A DNA stretch of 64,000 bases from Pseudomonas sp. HAR-UPW-AIA-41 (GCF_002304225.1 NZ_NSLB01000001.1:682001-746000); one strand, 5' to 3'. Positions 27,013 through 35,918 are shown, numbered from the stretch's first letter. The notes: generated from the sequence alone by a model not told the origin. Numbers and translations: made by a program.

Positions 27013-27740
27013 CGCCCTTCGCACTGGAGGAATTCTCCCAGGCCCTGCACAGCCTGGATGCCATTCCGCTGCACCTGGGCGAGTCCGGTGAAGGTGCCTT
27101 TGCCCAGCGCTTTGCCGTATACCGCAACAACGTCCGGGCCTCGCGCACGGAAGCCCTGCGGCAGGGTTTTCCGGTGCTGGCGCAGTTGCTCGGAGCGGAC
27201 TATTTCACCGCGCTGGCCGCAGTGTTCATCCTGCAGCATCCACCGCGCTCGGCCGCCCTGCAGGAGTACGGCGCCGAGCTGGCCGACTATATCGTCCGTT
27301 TCCAGCCACTGAGTGCGCTGGGGTATCTAGCGGATATCGCCCGGCTGGAATGGGCTCGCCTGTGTGCCTTCCATGCTGCTGATGCACCCGTACTGAACCT
27401 TGCAGACATGGACTTGGGGACCCTCAGCGAGCGCCTGACACAGCCACTGCGCTGGCATCCCTCGGTAACCCTGCTGTGCTCGGAGAGTCCGCTGTACCGC
27501 CTGTGGGCCAGTCAGCAGGGGATGGGCATAGCTCCCACAGCCCAGGACTGGCCGGCAGAAAACGTGCTGGTCTGGCGCCAGGGTCTGCAGCTGCGCACCG
27601 AGCCGCTGGATGCGGTAAGCGTTCAGCTGCTGCAACTGGCTACGCAGCCCAATCGCCTGCCGGCGGTATTGGCCGAACATCCGGAGTGGATCGGCCATCT
27701 ACTCAAGTTGCTTCAGTGGCAAGTGTTCGCCGGGGAGTAA
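27009..27740 (+). CDS. bufC: DUF2063 partner protein BufC
   Basis: A 243-residue protein of the DUF2063 family, the usual partner of MNIO enzymes that presents the precursor peptide. The N-terminal domain contains FAQRFAVYRNNVRASRTEAL and GFPVLAQLLGADYFTALA; a second half (about 130-243) forms the substrate-recognition domain. Its ATG overlaps the bufB stop. It is the last gene of the bufferin operon; no clear terminator follows before the convergent lipoprotein gene, and 27741-28005 holds no recognised gene. Confidence 0.9.
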   Translation: MTPFALEEFSQALHSLDAIPLHLGESGEGAFAQRFAVYRNNVRASRTEALRQGFPVLAQLLGADYFTALAAVFILQHPPRSAALQEYGAELADYIVRFQPLSALGYLADIARLEWARLCAFHAADAPVLNLADMDLGTLSERLTQPLRWHPSVTLLCSESPLYRLWASQQGMGIAPTAQDWPAENVLVWRQGLQLRTEPLDAVSVQLLQLATQPNRLPAVLAEHPEWIGHLLKLLQWQVFAGE

Positions 27741-28005
27741 AAAGATCTCACGCTTGGCTATGAGGTGATCATTTCATAGGGGGCATCTGCTCTCTGGAGT
27801 TCTTTCGGAGAGCGGCCCTGGTGTGAATGCGCACTGCGCTTGACCACCGATTGCGTTCAACTTGACCAGTGCGTGTCACTGTCATGATCGGTAGGTAACG
27901 GCCTAAAACGGTCTCTGAATATCTACAAAAACTGTGGCGATTCAGATTGCCGTCCATCTAGCCACGTCTATAAGCCATCAAAAAAATGCGGTGGCACTCA
28001 CAAAG

Positions 28006-28512
28006 CTATTCCCTGCGAGCAGTCAGTGAGGGCTGCTCAAGTGAGTTGGATATGTACATACAGCTCCTCATCTCGCGAAGGGCTGTCAGGTGGTCGACCT
28101 GGCCGAGATTGGAGGAAACACTGGTGATCAGTGCAACATTCCCGAATCCAGGCGACATCAGCATTCCTCCGCCCAGTTTCAGAAAATAAGTCTGTCCATT
28201 TTTCACATCCATGCTGCCTTCGACGTTCAGCGGATACAGATCAAGCGCCCAGCGTGTGGCGATCGTGTGCTTGCCTTCTGAGAGGTAGAAGTAGGTGAAG
28301 GAGGTGTTTTTCACCTCGCTGATCTCTTTGCCGTCGATGACTAGTGTTGGACTGCGCCAGAAGGGCATAACCCCGGAACGGTAGAGATAAACCAGAGCTG
28401 CGTCTTTTCTCGTAGTTGCCAGCTCTGAGAACTCATCGCCTTTGTGCAGGGTGGTACATGCGCTCAGCAATAGTGAGACGATGGTGAGCATTGCGGCTAG
28501 CAAGCGCGGCAT
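28006..28512 (-). CDS. DUF2846-like lipoprotein
   Basis: A 168-residue predicted lipoprotein: hydrophobic signal then lipobox LLSAC with Cys at about residue 19, followed by Thr-Thr, so export to the outer membrane is likely. The body has AALVYLYRSGVMPFWRSPTLVIDGKEI and YFYLSEGKHTIATRW, typical of the beta-rich DUF2846 family. Function unknown. The gene stands alone, convergent with the bufferin operon. Confidence 0.75.
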   Translation of the reverse strand: MPRLLAAMLTIVSLLLSACTTLHKGDEFSELATTRKDAALVYLYRSGVMPFWRSPTLVIDGKEISEVKNTSFTYFYLSEGKHTIATRWALDLYPLNVEGSMDVKNGQTYFLKLGGGMLMSPGFGNVALITSVSSNLGQVDHLTALREMRSCMYISNSLEQPSLTARRE

Positions 28513-29043
28513 GAGTTGTCCTTAACATGTAGTGATGTTGCATCCGGTCATAAATCTACCACCTTGCTCCAGATACACCAAAATCCGCGCAGATACAGGT
28601 AATTTGACTGGATCTTGACGCAGGACGGCGGATTTATGGCCGCTGCTGGCCCTATCTTGTGAATCCAAAAAGGGGGGAGATTAATTTTCTATACCCTCAA
28701 CGGCCGCCTCGGGTTGAAAGGTGCCTCTTTGGGCTAGCGGGCCCGACTGCTTTTGGGCGATTCCTGTCCGTCGCCTATTAGTCAAATCGGCTGCGCACGG
28801 AGGTTTGCACCAGGGCAATTGACTGGTCAAATGGGGGCGTTGTGGATCTGGCTCTGCGCCGTAGTTCTCTCGTTGTGACGTGCTGCCTGCTGCGGGACCG
28901 CTGGGATAGAACGCTACCTTGCTGGATCGGATCATGGCCGCTTCCCTGTGCAGCACCGTCATCAGTCCACCTTGATTGCACAGGCAGGCGCATTGCGACA
29001 ACTCGGCTGCTGTTCCTGCCACAGTGTTGTCCTGGCCAATAAG
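28513..29043. other. Gene-free or decayed stretch
   Basis: About 530 bases without a convincing gene. A long minus-strand open frame overlaps it and continues into 29145, but its composition (many Cys, Pro, Gln) and lack of family-like motifs argue against coding. A short G run occurs at 28672-28677. It may be a decayed mobile segment; I cannot identify it. Confidence 0.45.
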
Positions 29044-29075
29044 AAGCCCCTGAGCGGACTTTCGCTCAGGGGCTT
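29044..29075. terminator. Strong bidirectional hairpin
   Basis: Perfect 13-bp stem AAGCCCCTGAGCG/CGCTCAGGGGCTT (29044-29056 with 29063-29075), loop of six. It lies just past the end of the minus-strand gene 29093-29422 and probably terminates it, although the T tract is weak. Confidence 0.75.
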
Positions 29076-29092
29076 TGCAGGGGTCGCATGGA

Positions 29093-29422
29093 TCATGCTT
29101 TGCGTGACGCCAGCACCCGATCGGCACCGCCCTCAGCCACATCAAGCTGACGCTTGTGCCAGTAGAGGCGTGTGCGTTCGCTGCCGTCCTCAGCTAGTCG
29201 CACATCTTCATGGCTCTGGCTGTCGCTGCGTTGCTGGCGTTGACGCAAGCGGTCACTGCCATCTTCGGCCAGACGCTGCAGCTTGCTGACCACCGGGGCT
29301 GCTTTGAGTTTCAGGCGGTCACTGCCGTCGGCGGCGAAGGACGAAGTGCTGCCAAGGGTGATGAGGCTGCCGAGCAACAGGGCAGTGGTAATAAAGCGGT
29401 TTTGGCGGGTGGTGTTTTGCAT
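29093..29422 (-). CDS. Secreted protein with four EDGSDR-type repeats
   Basis: A 109-residue exported protein: the signal peptide ends about residue 31 (STSSFA-ADG). The mature part has four copies of a short motif: AADGSDRLK, AEDGSDRLR, AEDGSERTR and AEGGADRVL, spaced about 20-24 residues apart and separated by basic, Gln-rich stretches. No cysteine. Acidic-Gly-Asp/Arg motifs of this kind could bind a metal or form a repeated strand-turn, but I do not recognise a characterised family. It is monocistronic, with a strong terminator downstream. Confidence 0.7.
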   Translation of the reverse strand: MQNTTRQNRFITTALLLGSLITLGSTSSFAADGSDRLKLKAAPVVSKLQRLAEDGSDRLRQRQQRSDSQSHEDVRLAEDGSERTRLYWHKRQLDVAEGGADRVLASRKA

Positions 29423-29607
29423 GATGAGATCCTCAGGTTGGGTGCCGTTTCCGGCGTTGAGGAAAGTCTCTCAATACAAGTTCATTGCAAGAATAACCTT
29501 GATTGTGATTTTACTATTTCACTGGATGAAATTTAAGGCTGTGCACAGTGATCCGGCGGCACAGCACATGAGGTGGCCCAGACTCAGAGAGTCTGGGCCG
29601 CTCGCCG

Positions 29608-30108
29608 TTACTGGTAGGCTCCGGCCGAATAAATCAGCTCGTAGCTGTGGCTGTAGATTTCCAGAATGTTTCCGAAGGGGTCTTCCATGTAGACCATGCG
29701 GTAGGGCTTCTCGCCCGGGAAGTATTCGCGCACCGGCATGCGCTGCTTGCCGCCTGCCGCCACCACCTTGGCGGCCAGACCTTCAACATCAGGGTCCTGG
29801 ACGCAGAAGTGGAAGATGCCGCTCTTCCAGTACTCGAAGTTGTTCTGTGGCCTCTCGGCATTTTTGAATTCGAAGATCTCAACGCCGATGCGATCTCCGG
29901 TCGAGAGGTGCGCAATACGGAACGAGCCCCAACCGGCGCCGAAGACGTCGGTGCACATGATGCCGATGGCCGAGTCGTCCTCGGTAATCGTGGTCGGCGG
30001 CATGATCAGATACCAGCCCATGACCTCTGTGTAGAACTTCACGGCGGCGTCGAGATCGGTGACCGACAGGCCGAGATGAGAAAAGCTGCGCGGATAGATG
30101 AGTGACAT
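29608..30108 (-). CDS. VOC-superfamily (glyoxalase-like) protein
   Basis: A 166-residue vicinal-oxygen-chelate protein with two beta-alpha-beta-beta-beta units. The expected metal ligands are visible: His in SHLGLSVTD near residue 11, Glu in GVEIFEF, His in IFHFCVQDPD and Glu in NILEIYSHSYE. This suggests an active dioxygenase, isomerase or glutathione-type lyase. Divergent from a LysR gene, with 97 bases between starts, so that regulator probably controls it. The substrate is unknown. Confidence 0.85.
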   Translation of the reverse strand: MSLIYPRSFSHLGLSVTDLDAAVKFYTEVMGWYLIMPPTTITEDDSAIGIMCTDVFGAGWGSFRIAHLSTGDRIGVEIFEFKNAERPQNNFEYWKSGIFHFCVQDPDVEGLAAKVVAAGGKQRMPVREYFPGEKPYRMVYMEDPFGNILEIYSHSYELIYSAGAYQ

Positions 30109-30205
30109 AGCCTTTACCTCTCAATCGTTGGTGATGTGGCCAGTCTAGGAAGGCATGTTCATAATGAAAATAGTCATCAGATTATTATATTGATAAGAGA
30201 TCGTT

Positions 30206-31087
30206 ATGATGAATCCGCAATGGCTGCGCACCTTCGTGGCCCTGATCGAGCAGGGCAGTTTCACACGCTGCGCCGAGCATCTGGATCTGACCCAGGCCGC
30301 TGTCAGTCAGCACGTACAGAAGCTCGAGGAGCGACTGGGCCCCTTGCTGATACGCCGACCCCGCCAGCTTGAACTGACCCCCGCCGGGCGCGCGCTGTTG
30401 AGTTATTGCGAGGAGGTCAGTGCCGCTGATCAGAGGCTGCACAAGCGCTTGTCCGAGCATGATGAGGAGCACGGCGAGATTGCGTTGATCTGTCCCGGCA
30501 GCATCGGACTGGTTCTCTATCCCATGCTCCTGGAGGTGCAGCGGGCAACTCCGGGGCTGAGCATCCGTCAGCGCTTTGCTCCGGATCGCGAGGTGCTCGA
30601 AGCGGTGCTGGAAAATCGTTTCGAGCTGGGCCTGACCACACTGAAGCCCGATGATCCGCGCCTGTGCGTAAGCCGCTTCACCGAGGAGCCGCTGGAGTTG
30701 ATTGCTCCTGCTTCAGAACGGGTCGAGGGCTGGGATGATCTCAAACGCATTGGCTTCATCGATCATCCGGACGGCCGTGCCATGGGGAGTCGTCTGCTCA
30801 GTCGTTATTACCCTGAGGCACCTGGTATCGGCAGCCTTCCCTGTCGCGGTTTCACCAACCAGATCGGGTTGATTCTTGAACCTGTGGCGCGAGGGCTGGG
30901 TTTTACGGTGCTGCCGCGTTATGCACGCCTTGCGTTTCAACGCCCAGCCAGTATTCAGGTCATTCAGGGGCCGCGATTGGTTGAGGACACGCTATGGCTG
31001 ATACATCGCGCCGAATGGCCTCTGTCTGCTCGGGCGCAGCTGGTCGCCCAGAAACTGAAAACACAGATTGAAGGTCTGGGCGAATAG
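30206..31087 (+). CDS. LysR-family transcriptional regulator
   Basis: A 293-residue LysR regulator, distinct from the pair at 22-24 kb. The HTH is FTRCAEHLDLTQAAVSQHVQKLEERL and the effector domain starts about residue 90 (GEIALICPGSIGLVLYPML). It is divergent from the VOC gene. The AT-rich intergenic region holds ATAAT and ATTAT half-sites at 30161-30185 that could be its operator. Two adjacent ATG codons (30206, 30209) are possible starts. Confidence 0.88.
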   Translation: MMNPQWLRTFVALIEQGSFTRCAEHLDLTQAAVSQHVQKLEERLGPLLIRRPRQLELTPAGRALLSYCEEVSAADQRLHKRLSEHDEEHGEIALICPGSIGLVLYPMLLEVQRATPGLSIRQRFAPDREVLEAVLENRFELGLTTLKPDDPRLCVSRFTEEPLELIAPASERVEGWDDLKRIGFIDHPDGRAMGSRLLSRYYPEAPGIGSLPCRGFTNQIGLILEPVARGLGFTVLPRYARLAFQRPASIQVIQGPRLVEDTLWLIHRAEWPLSARAQLVAQKLKTQIEGLGE

Positions 31088-31234
31088 ATCGTGCTGTTCC
31101 GCCGGTGTGTGGCAACTGCGCTCAAAACACGGAAAATCTGTTTCTCTGACCATCGCCCCGGGTCAGGACTGCATACAATTTGTGCCCGACTCTTTCTGCC
31201 ATGCACATGGCGGCCGAACACAAGGAACCTTTTC

Positions 31235-31735
31235 ATGGCTTCACCGGGTAAACCGCGCAGAAACGCCAGACGGGCTACAGCTCAGGCCAGACCGGGCCGT
31301 CCAGGCCCCGCCAGGGCCAATGTCATTCATCCGCTCCTGGCCAACCCGCTGGTCAACGAGCCGTTCGATGATGTTGAAATCGACCTCAGTACCTTCGATT
31401 TTCAGGACATCGAAGAAAACGGATTCGATCCGGCGCACTTCGATGACTTGTTTCAGGCAATGAAGGTCGGTGAAGGCATCAGCCTGCTGGCGATGTGCCT
31501 GATCTTTCTGCAGTACCCCGTGCTGGAGCTGGTGGTTGCCGAGGAAGCCGAGGAGGCTGCCCTCGACTTCATGATGGGCCTGCTGATCGTCTACCGCGGT
31601 ATCTTCCACGGCGAGGACGAAGACGCCGCCGTACGCTGGGTCAGCAGCGAGGCGTTTCAGTCCGCGTACAACGAAGCGTCGGCCATCCTGCAGCAGAAGT
31701 ATGCCGGCGGTGCTGCAAACAGTCGGGGCCACTGA
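31235..31735 (+). CDS. Conserved hypothetical protein, acidic
   Basis: A 166-residue protein with a basic, Arg/Pro/Ala-rich N-terminus (about residues 1-28) and a strongly acidic rest. A short hydrophobic helix is at about 80-95 (GISLLAMCLIFLQYPVLELV), and an acidic helix follows (AEEAEEAALDFMMGLL). No catalytic motif or signal peptide. AAGGAAC lies about seven bases before the ATG at 31235. It is convergent with rlmE at a distance of 24 bases. I do not recognise the family. Confidence 0.65.
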   Translation: MASPGKPRRNARRATAQARPGRPGPARANVIHPLLANPLVNEPFDDVEIDLSTFDFQDIEENGFDPAHFDDLFQAMKVGEGISLLAMCLIFLQYPVLELVVAEEAEEAALDFMMGLLIVYRGIFHGEDEDAAVRWVSSEAFQSAYNEASAILQQKYAGGAANSRGH

Positions 31736-31759
31736 CGGCGGCGCAGCCTCCGCTGGGGC

Positions 31760-32380
31760 TTAGCCCTTGAAGCCCTTGGCCACCAGATACACCTCGCGGG
31801 AGCGGGGGCGGGAGGCTTCCGGTTTGCGGATCATGACCTTCTCGAATGAGCTGCGCACATCCCTGAGGAACTCGTCCGAACCCTCGCCCTGGAACACCTT
31901 GACCGCATAGTTGCCGCCGGGCTTGAGCACCTGGCGCACCATGTCGAGGGTCAGCTCGACCAGGTACATCGAGGCGGCCTGATCGGCGGCGGCCACGCCA
32001 CTGATGTTGGGGGCGATGTCAGAGATGATCAGGTCGGGCTGCCTGCCGTCGAGCTTGTCGAGCAGTTGCTGAAACACGGCGTCGCTGGTGAAGTCGCCCT
32101 GAATGAAGTCGACGTTATCCAGACCATCCATCGGCAGAATGTCGGTGGCCAGCACGCGGCCCTTTTCACCCACCAGCTTGCCGGCCACCTGCGACCAGCC
32201 GCCGGGCGCCGAGCCGAGATCCATGACCAGCATGCCGGGGCGGATCAGCTTGTCCTTCTCGTTCAGCTCCATCAGCTTGTAGCTGGCCCTGGAGCGCAAA
32301 CCATCCTTCTGCGCCCGTTTGACGTAGGGATCGTTAACGTGTTCGTTCAGCCAGCGGCTGCTGCTTTTGGAGCGTTTCAT
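31760..32380 (-). CDS. rlmE: RlmE/FtsJ-type 2'-O-ribose rRNA methyltransferase
   Basis: A 206-residue Rossmann-fold methyltransferase. It has the family opening [20 protein letters not shown], the SAM site [20 protein letters not shown], and the K-D-K-E catalytic set: Lys in SRASYKL, Asp in LIISDIAPN, Lys in [10 protein letters not shown] and Glu in [10 protein letters not shown]. RlmE methylates U2552 of 23S rRNA. Most bacteria have the gene beside ftsH; here it stands alone between a hypothetical gene and a flavoprotein, and it differs in detail from the Pseudomonas ftsH-linked enzyme, so it could be a second copy. The ATG at 32380 gives the family N-terminus. Confidence 0.85.
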   Translation of the reverse strand: MKRSKSSSRWLNEHVNDPYVKRAQKDGLRSRASYKLMELNEKDKLIRPGMLVMDLGSAPGGWSQVAGKLVGEKGRVLATDILPMDGLDNVDFIQGDFTSDAVFQQLLDKLDGRQPDLIISDIAPNISGVAAADQAASMYLVELTLDMVRQVLKPGGNYAVKVFQGEGSDEFLRDVRSSFEKVMIRKPEASRPRSREVYLVAKGFKG

Positions 32381-32548
32381 GAGCGGGGCGACCAGGGTCA
32401 ATCAAAGTGAGAAGCGGCCAGTGAGAGGGCTGTTGACCGCAAAGTGGCGCCGATTATAGGCCGATAAAGCGGCGCAGGTTAAATCCGGCGGGCCGGCGGG
32501 CATGCTGCCGGCCCCCGCAGCGCCTTGCGCAGAGCGCGCCGGACGGGC

Positions 32549-32578
32549 CTGACAGGGTGCGGCGCTGGCGGGTACAAT
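32549..32578 (+). promoter_or_regulatory. Sigma-70-type promoter for the flavoprotein gene
   Basis: CTGACA (32549-32554) and TACAAT (32573-32578) with an 18-base spacer, about 60 bases before the start at 32640. Confidence 0.6.
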
Positions 32579-32639
32579 TGCGCCTTACTCCCTCCTTTTG
32601 TTGCTTCCTTTGCCGGAGTCACCGGCCAGGATTACCGCC

Positions 32640-34259
32640 ATGATTCGCATCAACGAACTGTCTCTGCCGCTCGATCACTCCGCCGATGAGTTGCGCCAGG
32701 CCATCATCAAGCGCCTGGGTATTGCCGATGCAGACCTGCTGAACTTCACCGTCTTCAAGCGCAGCTACGATGCGCGCAAGAAGAACAGCGTGATCCTGTT
32801 CATCTACATCATCGATCTGGAAGTACGCGATGAGGCGTCGATTCTGGCGCGCCTTGCCGATGACCAGCACATTCGCCCGGCACCGGACACCCACTACTAC
32901 CCGGTGGCTCAGGCGCCGGCCGGCCTGACCGAGCGGCCGCTGGTAGTCGGCTTCGGCCCGTGCGGTCTGTTCGCCGCGCTGCTGCTGGCGCAGATGGGCT
33001 TCAAGCCGATTGTGCTGGAGCGTGGCAAGGATGTGCGCCGGCGCACCAAGGACACCTGGGCGCTGTGGCGCAAGAAGACCCTGACGCCCGAATCCAACGT
33101 GCAGTTCGGCGAGGGCGGGGCGGGGCTGTTCTCCGACGGCAAGCTCTACAGCCAGATCAAGGACCCGAAGTTCTACGGCCGCAAGGTGATGCACGAGTTC
33201 GTCCGCGCCGGTGCGCCGGAAGAAATCATGTACGTGAGCAAACCGCACATCGGCACCTTCCGCCTGACCGGTGTGGTCGCCGCCATGCGAGAGGAGATCA
33301 TCGCCCTGGGTGGCGAGGTACGCTTCGAGAGCAAGGTGACCGATCTGGTCATCAATGATGGGCAGCTGGAGGGCGTGGTACTGGCCAGTGGCGAGACCAT
33401 TGCCAGCCGCCATGTGGTGCTGGCGCTGGGTCACAGCTCGCGCGATACCTTCCGCATGCTGCACCGTCAGGGCGTGTTCATCGAGGCCAAGCCCTTTGCC
33501 ATCGGTTTCCGCGTCGAGCACCCGCAATCGCTGATCGATCAGGCCCGCCTGGGCAAATACGCCGGTCACCCGGAGCTGGGCGCCGCCGACTACAAGCTGG
33601 TGCACCACGCCAAAAACGGTCGTGCCGTGTACAGCTTCTGCATGTGCCCGGGCGGTACCGTGGTGGCGGCTACCTCCGAGCCGGAGCGCGTGGTCACCAA
33701 CGGCATGAGTCAGTACTCGCGCAACGAGCGCAATGCCAACTCCGGCATTGTTGTGGGTATTCATCCCGAGCAGGACTTCCCCGGCGGCCCGCTGGCCGGC
33801 GTGGAGTTCCAGGAGCGTCTGGAGTCGCGAGCCTATGAACTGGGCGGCCGCGACTACTGCGCGCCGGCGCAGCTGGTTGGCGACTTCATCCGCGGCGTAC
33901 CGTCGAGTGAGCTGGGAGAGGTTGAGCCTTCCTACAAGCCGGGCATCCGTCTGGGCGATCTGGCCCTGTCGCTGCCGGATTATGCGATCGAGGCCATCCG
34001 CGAGGCGCTGCCGGTGTTCGGCAAGCAGATTCGCGGGTTCGACCGGGATGACGCGGTGCTTACCGGCATCGAGACCCGTACCAGCTCCCCGGTACGCATC
34101 ACCCGTGACAATGAAACGCTGCAGAGCCTGAACCTCAAGGGCCTGTACCCGGCCGGCGAGGGTGCCGGTTATGCCGGTGGCATCCTCTCGGCGGGCGTGG
34201 ACGGCATCAAGGTGGCCGAGGCGGTAGCCAGGTCGATGCTGGCCGAGCAGGACAACTGA
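32640..34259 (+). CDS. NAD(P)/FAD-dependent oxidoreductase
   Basis: A 539-residue flavoprotein. Residues 1-85 form a small domain with MIRINELSLPLDHSADEL. The FAD site follows at about residue 102 (VVGFGPCGLFAALLLAQMGF), then a long segment rich in Gly with FGEGGAGLFSDGKL, ALGHSSRDTF and a C-terminal FAD motif GLYPAGEGAGYAGGILSAGVDG. This is the widespread FAD-dependent dehydrogenase/HI0933-related group with no settled reaction. AGGA lies eight bases before the ATG. Its stop overlaps the start of the SpoU gene, so the two are coupled. Confidence 0.85.
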   Translation: MIRINELSLPLDHSADELRQAIIKRLGIADADLLNFTVFKRSYDARKKNSVILFIYIIDLEVRDEASILARLADDQHIRPAPDTHYYPVAQAPAGLTERPLVVGFGPCGLFAALLLAQMGFKPIVLERGKDVRRRTKDTWALWRKKTLTPESNVQFGEGGAGLFSDGKLYSQIKDPKFYGRKVMHEFVRAGAPEEIMYVSKPHIGTFRLTGVVAAMREEIIALGGEVRFESKVTDLVINDGQLEGVVLASGETIASRHVVLALGHSSRDTFRMLHRQGVFIEAKPFAIGFRVEHPQSLIDQARLGKYAGHPELGAADYKLVHHAKNGRAVYSFCMCPGGTVVAATSEPERVVTNGMSQYSRNERNANSGIVVGIHPEQDFPGGPLAGVEFQERLESRAYELGGRDYCAPAQLVGDFIRGVPSSELGEVEPSYKPGIRLGDLALSLPDYAIEAIREALPVFGKQIRGFDRDDAVLTGIETRTSSPVRITRDNETLQSLNLKGLYPAGEGAGYAGGILSAGVDGIKVAEAVARSMLAEQDN

Positions 34260-34984
34260 TGAAACTCGACGACATCAAGAAACTGCAGCAGAAGAAGTAC
34301 CGCGCCGAGTTTGGTCATTTTCTGGTGGAGGGCGAGCACCTGCTGCTGGAGCTGCAGAAGGCGGCCGTGCACAACCCGGCGCTGCTCGCCAGCCAGCTGT
34401 ATGTCACGGCCGCCTACGAGCACTGGCAGAGCCCGTTCAAGACCCTGGTGATCAGCGACCGGCAGATGGCGCAGATCGCCGACACCCAGACCCCGCAGGG
34501 CATCCTCGCGGTGGTGCCCATGGCGGCGCTGACGCCGGCAACGACGGCAGCGGGCGAGCGCGCCATCTACCTGCACGAGATTCAGGATCCGGGCAATCTC
34601 GGCACCATCCTGCGCACCCTGGCCTGGTTCGGTGGCTTGCGTTGCCTGCTCAGCCCCGGCAGCGTCGACCCGTACAACCCCAAGGTGGTGCGCTCCAGCA
34701 TGGGCGCCATTTTCCATGCGCCGCTGGAGCTGGATGTTGAGCTGGACAGCCTCGGCAAACGCTTCCCGCGCATTGCCTGCCTGGACATGCAGGGCGAGCC
34801 GGTGCAGTCGGCGGCCTTCAAGGCCTTCGATTGCTACCTGTTTGGCAATGAGGCGCGCGGCGTACCGCGCGAGCAACTCAACGCGCTGGGTGCCCAGCCG
34901 TTCACTATTGCCGGCTGCGGCGCCATCGAGTCGCTGAACCTGGCCACCACGGTCAACATGTGTGCCTACGAGTTGAACCGCTAA
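34259..34984 (+). CDS. SpoU/TrmH-family RNA methyltransferase
   Basis: A 241-residue knotted (SPOUT) methyltransferase. The N-terminal substrate-binding domain (about 1-95) includes EFGHFLVEGEHLLLE. The three SpoU motifs are present: motif 1 DPGNLGTILRTLAWFG, motif 2 YLFGNEARGVP and motif 3 GAIESLNLATTVNMCAYEL. It methylates a 2'-O-ribose in tRNA or rRNA; the target cannot be read. It overlaps the flavoprotein stop by one base. Its own TAA is contributed by the edge of a repeat element. Confidence 0.88.
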   Translation: MKLDDIKKLQQKKYRAEFGHFLVEGEHLLLELQKAAVHNPALLASQLYVTAAYEHWQSPFKTLVISDRQMAQIADTQTPQGILAVVPMAALTPATTAAGERAIYLHEIQDPGNLGTILRTLAWFGGLRCLLSPGSVDPYNPKVVRSSMGAIFHAPLELDVELDSLGKRFPRIACLDMQGEPVQSAAFKAFDCYLFGNEARGVPREQLNALGAQPFTIAGCGAIESLNLATTVNMCAYELNR

Positions 34985-35128
34985 CAGGCTGTTGAAAAAC
35001 TACCTGCGTTGCCAGCACGGTGTTAAAAACAGGCTCAAAATGCTCATTTACCACTCGTAAACTGCGCTTCTTCGCCTGTTTTTGCCTTGCGCTGGCTGCC
35101 TCACCAACGTTTTTCAACGGCCTGCTAA
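34982..35128. repeat. MITE-like element with inverted ends, about 147 bp
   Basis: The left end TAACAGGCTGTTGAAAAAC and the right end, read in reverse, TTAGCAGGCCGTTGAAAAAC, are 19-20-base terminal inverted repeats with two or three differences. Inner arms AAAACAGGC and GCCTGTTTTT also pair, so the whole unit folds into a long hairpin. It encodes nothing and its first three bases are the stop codon of the SpoU gene. Similar GGCTGTTGAAAAAC-ended repeats are familiar from Pseudomonas genomes (recollection, not a search). Confidence 0.75.
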
Positions 35129-35213
35129 GGGTTCAGTTTGACCCTCTGCCAGGCGCAAGGCCTGGCACGTTTCATTTCTGCGCGTTCAAACCGCTTGGTC
35201 GTAAACAGTGCCT

Positions 35214-35639
35214 TCAGCCCTGAGTCTGTCGGTTGCGGCTGGCCGTGACGATGCGGCCGGCAGGCACATGCAACTGAGTCAGCAGGTATTCGGCGAAATC
35301 CGCCTTGAATGGCTGGCGGGCAATGGCGCCGGCCATGCAGTCCAGCCAGGCCTGGCTGTGACCCTCATCAATCGGCCACTGGGCGTGGAAGGCGGGGATG
35401 GCGATGGGGCCGTAGCGCTCGCTGAACAGGCGCGGGCCGCCCAGCCAACCGCTGAGGAAGCAGGCCAGCTTGTCGCGCGAGGTGGCCAGGTCCTCGGGAT
35501 GCATGGCGCGAATGGCCGCAGCTTCGGGGCGCTGCTCCATCAGGTCGTAGAAGTCGTCGACCAGGCGACGCAGGCCGTCGATGCCGCCGGCGGCCTGGTA
35601 GGAGGCGTCGCCAACGCCGTAGGTCGGGGTGTCGGTCAT
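35214..35639 (-). CDS. Group II truncated hemoglobin
   Basis: A 141-residue heme protein of the trHbO type. It shows YQAAGGIDGLRRLVDDFYDLM for helices A-B, then FLSGWLGGPRLFSERYG, and the proximal His in AIPAFHAQWPI. Conserved Trp and Gly positions of group II are kept. Such proteins bind O2 or NO and act in redox or nitrosative stress. No adjacent gene suggests a partner. The gene-free stretch 35640-36114 upstream holds the sulfur-type promoter for the porin operon on the other strand and nothing else recognised. Confidence 0.88.
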   Translation of the reverse strand: MTDTPTYGVGDASYQAAGGIDGLRRLVDDFYDLMEQRPEAAAIRAMHPEDLATSRDKLACFLSGWLGGPRLFSERYGPIAIPAFHAQWPIDEGHSQAWLDCMAGAIARQPFKADFAEYLLTQLHVPAGRIVTASRNRQTQG

Positions 35640-35918
35640 GGGATTGGGCTCCTTAAGAAAAGCGCAGTTTAACTCTCGTCGTTCTGGCTACGGACTGGGG
35701 CAGGGCGCCGCACCGACCCGGTATGAACGTCCGGCTATTAAAGGGGCGGGGGTGTTGCCGCCTGATCTGCGCCGGTAACTGATCGAGCCAGGCACTCGCT
35801 CATAGATCGAGGTTTGCAACAGCGTCGGCCAACAGCCGCTGGTGGCTGCCAGCTAGGGGCGTCGCTTGCCTGGGATGGACATGGAGCGTCCATGCTTGGA
35901 AATTGATAAAAATATTTT

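Noticed and set aside
28681..29145. A 154-codon minus-strand frame in the gene-free stretch
   Set aside because: Cys-, Pro- and Gln-rich without motifs, and it runs through a strong terminator hairpin into the next gene.
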